Assembly: GCA_026134085.1 (NCBI GenBank)
Contig: JAOQIN010000003.1
Location: forward strand, 31,335-95,334
Reading direction: 5' to 3'
DNA from: Candidatus Methanoxibalbensis ujae
GTDB lineage: Archaea; Halobacteriota; Syntropharchaeia; Alkanophagales; Methanospirareceae
Length of the DNA stretch: 64,000 bases
Part shown: in pieces, positions 8,467-15,080 of the stretch
Layout: each line of letters starts with the position of its first letter
How positions within the stretch are numbered: position 1 is the first letter of the stretch
Position numbers and translations under genes: made by a program
The notes under the pieces: generated by a model
Database searches by the model: none
What the model saw: only the letters and a program-made list of their open reading frames with translations
What the model was told of the DNA's origin: nothing

Positions 8467-8635
8467 TCGCCTTACAGATGTATCTCATCTTACATCGTGC
8501 GCATCCCTTTTTTCTTCCGAACTGATTTAGCACCATTATCGCCAGGAAGCCAGTTAGACTTATTCCACCAGATACTGAAAATTCCCCGTGCAGAAACATC
8601 GCAACGGGAATGGCGATGATTGGAATAATTGTCAA
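8453..8635 (-). CDS. Small membrane protein with C-terminal cysteine pair
   Basis: The 60-residue ORF (TTG start) has two short hydrophobic stretches and ends with RKKGCARCKMRYICK, a C-x2-C-x5-C arrangement. It overlaps the start of the endonuclease III pseudogene by 14 nt in the same direction, suggesting translational coupling. It may itself be a remnant. Function unknown. Confidence 0.35.
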   Translation of the reverse strand: MTIIPIIAIPVAMFLHGEFSVSGGISLTGFLAIMVLNQFGRKKGCARCKMRYICKASAAK

Positions 8636-8771
8636 TAGACCTCAGGTTAAACAAGCCGGTTTCACTCCCACATCATAATTACCGGATTTCTGAATAAACA
8701 CGAACTCGATTTACCCCAGCCGGTGCCGCACAACTTGCCGTAGTAATAGCAATGCGTGCAAAGATGTTCCC

Positions 8772-8957
8772 TTAATGAATCCGAGCATTAAAAAAGCAAA
8801 TAACATATAAATGAACGGACAATCCCTCAAGTTTCAATGCAGACATACTGTGAGCTGCGAATCCAAACCAGAGCAATAGCAAAACATTTGTTAAAACCGC
8901 CGTTGCCTTTAATTCTCCAATCCATTTTCGTATAGTTTTTGTTTTTCCATATTTCAC
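8772..8957 (-). CDS. Small membrane protein downstream of AlkA-like gene
   Basis: The 61-residue ORF has a basic N-terminus (KYGKTKTIRKW) and one long hydrophobic segment. Its GTG start overlaps the last codons of the AlkA-like gene, a sign of coupling. The 130 nt between its stop and the next ORF (8636-8771) hold nothing recognisable. Function unknown; could be spurious. Confidence 0.3.
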   Translation of the reverse strand: MKYGKTKTIRKWIGELKATAVLTNVLLLLWFGFAAHSMSALKLEGLSVHLYVICFFNARIH

Positions 8958-9874
8958 ACTTTCTTTCTATTTTCCACATTATAAGCACATATTAAATAAT
9001 AAATTACCCATCCCCTGAACTCGCCCCACCTTTCCGTAAATTTTCTAACGGTATCTCCTGATTGAAGTTTTCCGTCAAAGTAGAAGTGTGAAACTGCTTT
9101 TCTGGCTCCGAGGTCATCGGGAACGCAGAGATCCATTCTTCCTAATGTCGTTATCAGTATTAACTCGGCAGTCCACCTTCCGATTCCCTTAAATTTCATC
9201 AACTCTTCAATTGCTCCCTCATTACCCAATCTTTTAATTTTCTCCAAATCGTATCCATCGGCAACTTTCAGTGCGAGTTCTTTGATGTATCTGGCTTTCT
9301 GACGGGATAACTTACACTTCCTCAATTCGTTCTCATCGGCATTTGCCAACACTTGAGGTGAAGGAAAATCGTAATATGGTTCGCCATCGATTTCTATTTT
9401 CTCTCCGAATCTTTTGACCAATTCCCCAGTCATGACATAGGCAACCCGTAAAGAAATCTGCTGCTGGATTATCACTCTGATCGCTCCCTCAAATATACTC
9501 GCCCCGATTCCCGGCGGTCTCAGACCGTAAAGTTCTTTCTTTATCTTACGAAGTATCTCATCTTGTTCCATAAAATCATACAATGCTCTGAGGTCATCTC
9601 TCAATCTAAAAATGTCCGCGATTTTATCCGACAGATATCTCTTCTCTTTCGTATTGAGTTTGGAAAATGCGTTAACCCTCAACTTTGGCTTTTCCACAGT
9701 GCCAACAGAAGTAACCTCCATTGGAACTAATCTATCTCCAATTTTAAAACTCCGTCTCCAAATGCCATCTTTATAAATTTCTGGCTGTGGCTCTTTCGAT
9801 GAAGAATAAAATTTCCACTGCAGATCAAAATCATAGGGCGGAGTTGGTAGGAGTTCGAATGAAGTTTTATCCAT
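8954..9874 (-). CDS. AlkA-like DNA glycosylase (HhH-GPD family)
   Basis: The protein of about 306 residues has an N-terminal beta-rich domain and an HhH-GPD domain. The helix-hairpin-helix reads LMKFKGIGRWTAELIL and is followed by the catalytic-aspartate region CVPDDLGARKAV. This arrangement is typical of DNA-3-methyladenine glycosylase II (AlkA), which removes alkylated bases in base-excision repair. It lacks the Fe-S cysteines of endonuclease III. ATG at 9874 is preferred over the GTG at 9883 because AAGTGAT sits at ribosome-binding distance. It is the first gene of cassette 4, just inside site E, followed by a small membrane ORF and the broken endonuclease III gene. Confidence 0.8.
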   Translation of the reverse strand: MDKTSFELLPTPPYDFDLQWKFYSSSKEPQPEIYKDGIWRRSFKIGDRLVPMEVTSVGTVEKPKLRVNAFSKLNTKEKRYLSDKIADIFRLRDDLRALYDFMEQDEILRKIKKELYGLRPPGIGASIFEGAIRVIIQQQISLRVAYVMTGELVKRFGEKIEIDGEPYYDFPSPQVLANADENELRKCKLSRQKARYIKELALKVADGYDLEKIKRLGNEGAIEELMKFKGIGRWTAELILITTLGRMDLCVPDDLGARKAVSHFYFDGKLQSGDTVRKFTERWGEFRGWVIYYLICAYNVENRKKV

Positions 9875-9961
9875 GATAATCACTTAAATTCAATTTATTT
9901 AATAATTTTTTCACACGTCGTGTCAAATCAAGATTTGAAAATAGCGAACCCTCGAAATTTC

Positions 9962-10046
9962 GCCTAACGTTTTGCGGACATACGAAGTTCTGCTTTGCGA
10001 AATTTGGGCGTAGCCGAAGGCGAAGCCACATATCCGCCTGTTGTCC
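9962..10046 (-). repeat. attC-like site E
   Basis: The outer boxes are GCCTAAC (9962-9968, perfect RYYYAAC) and GTTGTCC (10040-10046). The inner stem is GCGGA(CA)TA with TATCCGC. The GAAGT-hairpin-TTTGGG element and a second hairpin (GCC GAA GGC) lie inside. The left box (minus GTTAGGC) resembles the right box of site D (GTTGGGC, 6/7), and the right box equals the left box of site F, but E's own two boxes do not match each other. Confidence 0.75.
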
Positions 10047-10099
10047 GAGTGCGTTAGCGCCGAAGCGAAGCGGAGAGTTCACGGAGCCCCGCCGAGAAA

Positions 10100-10489
10100 T
10101 TAAACTTGCTTTTCTCTTATTATCAAAAAAACTATTGAAAGTATTAACCCTGTTGTATAAAGAGGAGAAATTGTAAAGTAAAATGGAAAGAATAGGTTAG
10201 GTATTACAGAAATGGTTGTGACTAAAACTTCGGTGAAATTGTAACCAAAATATAAAACTGATGAATATTCTCCCAAATTTTTCTTCTTCAGTAAGGTATA
10301 AGCGATTACTACTCCAACAAGACCATTCGCTAATAAACATATTGAAGTGTTTATGCCACCTAATTTAATGCCAAAGAAATGGGTTTCTGGAGTTATAAAT
10401 GAAGTAAAAACTAAACCGAAGAAATTTAGTCCAAGAAGAAATATGAGTATGTACCTCACAATATTGGCTAAATTTATGTTTTTCATCAT
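10100..10489 (-). CDS. Small four-TM membrane protein, unknown function
   Basis: The 129-residue protein has four hydrophobic helices (about residues 8-30, 40-66, 75-95 and 103-124). It is the sole gene of cassette 5 (about 520 bp), the most typical cassette in this array, with the stop 54 nt before site E. An AT-rich TATA-like stretch (tatttaatataaac) precedes the start, so it could carry its own archaeal promoter. No family recognised. Confidence 0.6.
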   Translation of the reverse strand: MMKNINLANIVRYILIFLLGLNFFGLVFTSFITPETHFFGIKLGGINTSICLLANGLVGVVIAYTLLKKKNLGEYSSVLYFGYNFTEVLVTTISVIPNLFFPFYFTISPLYTTGLILSIVFLIIREKQV

Positions 10490-10551
10490 AGTTTATATTA
10501 AATACTAAATTATTTTAAAAACTTCTTCCTAAGCGGGGCGGAGTGAATTTC

Positions 10552-10649
10552 GGACAACGTCTGGGGCGTATGCGGAGTTGCGGAGCGAAGCGACGCAATT
10601 TGGGTGTAGCGACCATAAGGGGGCAAAACCGCATACGCACCTGTTGTCC
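10552..10649 (-). repeat. attC-like site F
   Basis: The outer boxes are GGACAAC (10552-10558) and GTTGTCC (10643-10649). The inner stem GCGTATGCGG with CCGCATACGC is perfect over 10 bp. The left box matches the right box of site E over nine bases (GTTGTCCGA), and the right box matches the left box of site G over the same nine bases. Confidence 0.75.
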
Positions 10650-10693
10650 GAGTGCGAAAGCACCGAGCAATCCGAAGGCGAGAGTCCCGCCGC

Positions 10694-11095
10694 TCATATT
10701 TTTTCTTCCTCCATCCATATTTTAAGATAGCTTTTTAACGTTTGAACGAAATTTTTGGCAGTTTCTAACATATCTCTTGCCTCTCCTTCAGTGACGATAA
10801 AACCTATGCCGTAATCCCCTATCAATCTTTTATCATAGGCATCGTTAAGCGTTTTCCTCAAACCTCTATCAAAAATTCCTGTTTTTATAAAGTGTTCTCC
10901 AAATAAACTTATCCAAATAAACCTATCACTCCTTTATGAGAAGAAGCACTCAAGTTCTTGGTAAGAAGTGCCGCTTCTGCCATGAAAAACATCGCATAAT
11001 AGTTGAAACACAGGAATCGTAATCTCCAATATTAAGGGTTTGTTCTGCTGTTTTTAGAAATTTCCTTTTTCTATGAAATCCTTTATCTCCTTCAT
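10694..11095 (-). pseudogene. HEPN-domain gene, broken by at least three frameshifts
   Basis: Fragments in three frames reassemble into a HEPN domain protein: [17 protein letters not shown], then [16 protein letters not shown] and [16 protein letters not shown], ending in EGEARDMLETAKNFVQTL. Frame changes occur after the first ten codons and again near the YYA block. A third comes from a 14-bp tandem duplication (tccaaataaactta, about 10907-10934). The start codon overlaps the stop of the upstream nucleotidyltransferase gene (ATGA), the classic MNT-HEPN toxin-antitoxin layout in which HEPN is the RNase toxin. The toxin half seems inactivated while the MNT frame is intact. Confidence 0.75.
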
Positions 11096-11412
11096 ATCCT
11101 TATCCCCTCTTTCCTCACATTTATTACAAATGGATAATTATAGTTTTCAAAGAAGGTCTTAGGAAGAGCAATAACCGAAACAAGTTCTCCCTTCTCAAGT
11201 AATATGTCAAACAGAAGGTCACTCAAACTTCTCCTCACCTCAAAGGGATCAATTGAATCATCAATGAGCACAAGTAAATCTATGTCTGAATCTTTTGTCG
11301 CTTCGCCTCTCGCATGAGAACCATAAAGAATAATCTTTTTAATCTTATCTCTATATCTTTCTATCAGATGACATTTCACTTGATTTACCAGTTGAGTTAT
11401 TCTCTTATCCAT
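11092..11412 (-). CDS. MNT-type minimal nucleotidyltransferase (antitoxin-like)
   Basis: The 106-residue protein shows the minimal nucleotidyltransferase signature GSHARGEATKDSDIDLLV (GS-x9-DxD). In MNT-HEPN modules this enzyme neutralises the HEPN toxin, in known cases by adenylylating it. The third acidic residue of the fold is not obvious. It is the first gene of cassette 6 and overlaps the broken HEPN gene by 4 nt. Confidence 0.8.
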   Translation of the reverse strand: MDKRITQLVNQVKCHLIERYRDKIKKIILYGSHARGEATKDSDIDLLVLIDDSIDPFEVRRSLSDLLFDILLEKGELVSVIALPKTFFENYNYPFVINVRKEGIRI

Positions 11413-11445
11413 TTTTTCACCACTTTAAACGGGGTTCGGGATTTC

Positions 11446-11519
11446 GGACAACGTTCTGGTATGTGAAGTTTTGCCTTGCGAAATTTGCACGAGCGTTAGC
11501 GAGCCACCTCCTGTTAGCA
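11446..11519 (-). repeat. attC-like site G
   Basis: The outer boxes are GGACAAC (11446-11452) and GTTAGCA (11513-11519). The GAAGT-hairpin (TTTTGC/GCGAAA)-TTTG element and a second hairpin (GCG TTA GC) lie inside; the outer stem is weaker than in D or F. The left box equals the right box of site F over nine bases. Confidence 0.65.
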
Positions 11520-11589
11520 GACTTGAAGGGCAAGGTGCGAAGCATTGCAGAGTGACAAAGCCCGCCACACATCCAGACAATCACTGAGT

Positions 11590-12054
11590 TTATTTTCTAA
11601 TGGTCATTTTGCATCCTTTGTCTGTAAATTCCGCCGTCAAATTCACTCCTAAATTCTCGGCAACGGGCTTGAAGTAACCATTTATGCACCCACCACAATG
11701 TTGCTCCTTCGTTATCGGAGCTCCTTTCTCTGCAAATTCCAGGGCTACCTTTAGATTGTTGCATTCCTTAATCTCCAAAGTAACACTTCCATCCTCATTT
11801 GGCACAACATCCACATCGCTACCAAAGACATTTTTGCATGTTATCGCCTGGGTCATCGCAAAACCCATAGGGTCATCTTTTCCCATCGCTTTAAATTGTT
11901 CAGCAGATTGCTTTGCCACTCGTTGATTGTATTCTTCCAATCCCTGCGGCCCCAGTTTCTCCATGATGAAGCCAATTGCTCCATACATCTGCTCCACCCA
12001 CATTTGGGTGAACATCTTTTGTCTTTCTTTTTCCGGCAAAGTCGGTATTTCCAT
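11590..12054 (-). CDS. Hypothetical protein with cysteine-rich C-terminus (CGGC)
   Basis: The start is placed at ATG 12054, giving 154 residues; a longer open frame upstream (to 12471) has non-protein-like sequence and crosses a degenerate attC-like remnant. The protein is soluble and mostly helical in its first half (PEKERQKMFTQMW...). The C-terminal half holds CKNVFGSDVDVV, KECNNL and HCGGCINGYF with a final DKGCKM. The spaced cysteines suggest metal binding or a V4R/hydrolase-like scaffold, but I do not recognise a family with confidence. It is the only intact gene of cassette 7; its stop lies 71 nt before site G. Confidence 0.6.
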   Translation of the reverse strand: MEIPTLPEKERQKMFTQMWVEQMYGAIGFIMEKLGPQGLEEYNQRVAKQSAEQFKAMGKDDPMGFAMTQAITCKNVFGSDVDVVPNEDGSVTLEIKECNNLKVALEFAEKGAPITKEQHCGGCINGYFKPVAENLGVNLTAEFTDKGCKMTIRK

Positions 12055-12551
12055 CTCTTTTACCCCCTGTTTGAATGTTGTTTTATGATTGCATATAAAC
12101 TTACTCCTTCTCAAGGCGGGCCTGGGCATTTCACTGGGGATATGTGAAGTTTCCCGTAGGCAAATCTGGATGAACTTTTCACCGCGCCATCTCCCAGCAT
12201 GAAACATAAATTTACCGAAGGCTGATATACCTCCACCAAAAGAGTTTGTTCCGGCATAGAGCTCCATCATAACGGTATAGTGAAAGATAACCAGGGGTGA
12301 ATGATCGCACTCTGTAGTGTCCCACCATGAGACCCAGCACAAATGGATTGTAAAGTGAGGTCTCAGTCGAATACCATAAGCGAGGGCAGCTCCTTCATAA
12401 TGCCTTCTGGCAGGAAAAAAAGCCGAAAGCGTGGGCAAGAGCTGGGAATGTAAAGAAAAACATGAAAGCATACCCTGTTCTTACCCAAAGACTTTCGTGG
12501 CCTGAGTCTTTTATGCTTCATTTTTCAGTGCCCCCTACTATCGGCTGTTTC
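12055..12551 (-). other. Gene-poor cassette DNA with degenerate attC remnant (about 12125-12180)
   Basis: No gene is supported here. At 12146-12176 the sequence atatgtgaagtttcccgtaggcaaatctgg has the GAAGTTT-hairpin-AAATYTGG core shared by sites E, G and H, but without AAC/GTT boxes, so it looks like an attC site that has lost its ends. The remaining stretch to site H has only short open frames and may be a decayed cassette fused to cassette 7. Confidence 0.4.
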
Positions 12552-12636
12552 ATCTAACATATCGCAAATATGCGAAGTTTGGCGTAAGCCAAATTTGGCA
12601 ATCTTTGATTGCGAAACCACATATTTGCTGTTATGT
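12552..12636 (-). repeat. attC-like site H
   Basis: The outer boxes are ATCTAAC (12552-12558, perfect RYYYAAC) and GTTATGT (12630-12636). The inner stem GCAAATATG pairs perfectly with CATATTTGC. Two internal hairpins are TTTGGC/GCCAAA and GCAATC/GATTGC. The right box equals the left box of site I (GTTATGTC, 8/8) and differs from its own left box (GTTAGAT). Confidence 0.8.
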
Positions 12637-12687
12637 CCCCCGATAGGGTAAATTGCGAAGCAATTTGAGTTCCGCCGCCGAGCATTA

Positions 12688-13364
12688 TTATAATTCTACT
12701 GTGGCAATTATTGGTAAATGATCGGACAGTCTTGGCTTTTGATTAAAATTTCGTTCTCATCACCAACCTTGATTTCCTCAACTTTGACATCTTTCGGGAT
12801 AAAAAGATAATCCAATTGATATGGTTTCTTGTTCGCAGGAGAAATAAAAGTAAAAGCTTTTGGGATGAATTTAAGAGAGATTATAACCTATTTGATAGTT
12901 CTTTTTTCTGCTAGTATTCCCCAATCTTTATATTTACATCGAAACTTTTCATCCATATTGAAATCTCCGCCAATAATGATCGTTTGCACTCTATTCATTA
13001 TTCCGAATATAGCTTAACATACTAAAAACTTGGAGAACTCATTTTCATCAAGTCCAATATAATTGTAAACATAAATACTATTCTTTTCTCAGCTAATTCC
13101 ATTTTGGCAGAAACATAAAAATCTACAAGCACATCAATTTCTGAATTATTGGAAATTATGTTTTCTTCTTTTACCTGCATTATATCCAGATTTTTCTTAA
13201 TCAATACAGCATTCATTTCACCACGGATAATATGGTATTTTTTCTTATCGCATAAGCATATAAACTAAATAATCCCACCTCAAAATCTAGTTTATTAAAA
13301 TAGTAAAATTTTTTCTTGTATATGCAGCTCTGTTTATGTTCCATGTAACGATTTTCAGCTTCAT
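12688..13364 (-). pseudogene. Endonuclease/exonuclease/phosphatase (ExoIII-like) gene, frameshifted
   Basis: The start MKLKIVTWNINRA (ATG at 13364, with an AGAGGGGGA ribosome-binding site) is the N-terminal motif of the EEP nuclease superfamily. Later pieces in other frames show SEIDVLVDF, YVYNYIGLDENEFSKF, TIIIGGDFNMDEKF (the GDFN catalytic motif) and SDHLPIIATVEL (the SDH motif, ending at 12688). At least three frame changes and internal stops separate them. An intact version would be about 220 residues and could act in DNA repair. It fills cassette 8 (about 780 bp) almost completely; the stop lies 52 nt before site H. Confidence 0.8.
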
Positions 13365-13401
13365 TTTCAATCCCCCTCTATTTGTGAGGCGGCGGAATTA
13401 G

Positions 13402-13497
13402 ACATAACGTCCCCGGTGTATCTGAGTATCTGAAGTCCGCCGAAGGTGGATTTGGGCAGGTGCTGTAAGGCACGAAGCCAGATACGCTCTGTTAGCG
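13402..13497 (-). repeat. attC-like site I
   Basis: The outer boxes are ACATAAC (13402-13408) and GTTAGCG (13491-13497). The inner stem GAGTATCTG pairs with CAGATACGCTC with extra bases bulged. The GAAGT-hairpin (CCGCC/GGTGG)-ATTTGGG element and a second hairpin (GTGCTG/GGCAC) lie inside. The left box equals the right box of site H. Confidence 0.7.
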
Positions 13498-13509
13498 GAA
13501 CTTTTATTT

Positions 13510-14121
13510 TTAAATAAATAAAAAAAGAGTCATTATATTAGCCGACGAGTGTGTTATCCAGCTCGGAATGATACTGCCATTTCCCACCTTTTCATTTATG
13601 TATCCCATTAAATAGCCAATTGTCCCTGTAAGCAATACTATCGCTGTTATTCCAACAATATTTCTAATTATCTCCCAGAATAAAACCCCATGCATTAAGC
13701 CAAATAATATACTTTGTAAAAGATTTCCATAATTAAATCCCAATAAATTGATGAACCTTTTTCCAAGAAAACCCCTGAACAAAATTTCTTCCGACATTGC
13801 TGTTGCCACCATTGATTTGATTAAAACAATCAGTATCGCATCCACACAAAATCCCATTTGTTTTACAGCTCCACCGACTAAACCTTCAGCCCTAAGAGAA
13901 TCAAGTAATCCAAGTTTCCAATACACCAGCCAAGAACCACCAAAATACAACAGTGCTACAACTATTGAGATCGGAATAGATTTTCTCTCAGGTTTAATTA
14001 GTCCAATATACCTCAAAAAGCCAGTTATCTTCTTATTTTTCACTAGATAAAAAATCAAAGGTATTGCTGAAAAAATCGCAACTTGGATTAAAGCCGAAAT
14101 TAAAGTTATTAAAACAATCAT
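13510..14121 (-). CDS. CPBP-family intramembrane metalloprotease
   Basis: The 203-residue, roughly six-helix membrane protein carries the three CPBP motifs: EEILFRG (about residues 111-117), FGLMHG (motif 2 histidine) and ITHSSAN near the C-terminus (motif 3). Related proteins are membrane proteases, including Rce1-type CAAX proteases and bacteriocin-immunity proteins. Two Shine-Dalgarno copies (GGAGGTAATAAAGGAGGTAAT) precede the ATG as a 13-bp tandem repeat, and an AT-rich TATA-like run lies upstream. It is the single gene of cassette 9, and its stop is only 13 nt from site I. Confidence 0.85.
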   Translation of the reverse strand: MIVLITLISALIQVAIFSAIPLIFYLVKNKKITGFLRYIGLIKPERKSIPISIVVALLYFGGSWLVYWKLGLLDSLRAEGLVGGAVKQMGFCVDAILIVLIKSMVATAMSEEILFRGFLGKRFINLLGFNYGNLLQSILFGLMHGVLFWEIIRNIVGITAIVLLTGTIGYLMGYINEKVGNGSIIPSWITHSSANIMTLFLFI

Positions 14122-14177
14122 TTTTATTACCTCCTTTATTACCTCCTTATTTTATATTTACAATCCGAGGATGTCTC

Positions 14178-14249
14178 CAGCATATACGACGTTGCGACGA
14201 AGTGTCCTGAAGGGCAAGGCGTAGCCGTGGCGTATATGCTGTGTTATCT
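14178..14249 (-). repeat. attC-like site J (left box decayed)
   Basis: The perfect inner stem CAGCATATACG (14178-14188) pairs with CGTATATGCTG (14231-14241), followed by the right box GTTATCT (14243-14249). No AAC box is found on the left. The core is a close relative of site C at 4.7 kb. The matching boxes expected for cassettes 9 and 10 are missing here, so this end of the array is decayed. Confidence 0.55.
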
Positions 14250-14294
14250 GATGTGCCGTTCTCTGTGTCGCCAAAAACCGAATCGTAAACCTCA

Positions 14295-15080
14295 TCAAGA
14301 TATACCTCCAATCCGATTTGCTTTTTTGGAGATGACTCGCCCTGCTCGCTTAAAGAACACGCTCAACAATGCTCCTGAAACGATCAGCGCAATCCAATCG
14401 ATCACGATGACAGCAACCTCATATCTGTATTCGAGGTCGCTTCCGTAGAGCAGAGCGAGGACGATGAGCGATCCGACTGCCAGGACAGAACTTGCGCCGA
14501 ATACAAGCCGTATTATCCACTCAAGCCTCTCACGCCGGCCGAACGCGAGAGCGACAAACAGGAAGGACACGCCCATCATCAGGTGGCCGACTTCCTCCAG
14601 TGCAATAAAAACCCCGTGCGGATTGTATTGCGAGAGGAGCGAGAGCCCCTCAACCTCGCCCTTCAGGAGACTGGGCTGCATAACCGCAAGTTGAATGAAG
14701 TAGTTTGTGGCGAGCACAGCCGCAGAGATCACGGCAAAGGACAATGCGACTTGGCTGAATACCCGCCTGTCGGCAGAGGCAGAGGCGTAGTGGTGGATGC
14801 AAACAACGAGCACAACAAATAGCAGTGACATCAGGAATGCTGGATACATCCAGAGGTAGTCATTTGGAACGAATACGGCGGCATCGGTATAGGGATATGT
14901 AATACACGAATCCAACATACAGAACGGCCCGGACCGTGGAGGGGCGGTTGTGACGGCGATAACCAGAGCCACCGCTGCAGCTACTGCTGTTGAGATTGAG
15001 GTCCAGAATCCAAGCACACTCTGTCTGGCGGAGTTTGTAGTTTCGGCATCAGTAACCTGATTTGATCTTAATTGAGACAT
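14295..15080 (-). CDS. Six-TM membrane protein, unknown function
   Basis: The 261-residue protein has about six hydrophobic helices (residues about 28-45, 75-95, 105-130, 160-185, 195-215 and 225-245). Its conserved-looking motif NPHGVFIALEEVGHLMMG sits before helix four; Glu and His there could be functional. GGAGGAAAA precedes the ATG at ribosome-binding distance. GC content is higher than in neighbouring cassette genes. It lies 46 nt from site J and may be the last intact cassette gene or the first chromosomal one. No family assigned. Confidence 0.6.
   Translation of the reverse strand: MSQLRSNQVTDAETTNSARQSVLGFWTSISTAVAAAVALVIAVTTAPPRSGPFCMLDSCITYPYTDAAVFVPNDYLWMYPAFLMSLLFVVLVVCIHHYASASADRRVFSQVALSFAVISAAVLATNYFIQLAVMQPSLLKGEVEGLSLLSQYNPHGVFIALEEVGHLMMGVSFLFVALAFGRRERLEWIIRLVFGASSVLAVGSLIVLALLYGSDLEYRYEVAVIVIDWIALIVSGALLSVFFKRAGRVISKKANRIGGIS

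Noticed and set aside
12055-12471. Long N-terminal extension of the 11590-12054 gene
   Set aside because: The extension has no protein-like pattern, crosses an attC-like remnant, and a good internal ATG with ribosome-binding site explains the real gene.
1-14249. Palindromes as a CRISPR array, REP elements or a transposon family
   Set aside because: Spacing is gene-length, not CRISPR-like; copies diverge strongly in sequence but keep fold and outer boxes; box matching follows cassette logic; no transposase or target-site duplications seen.
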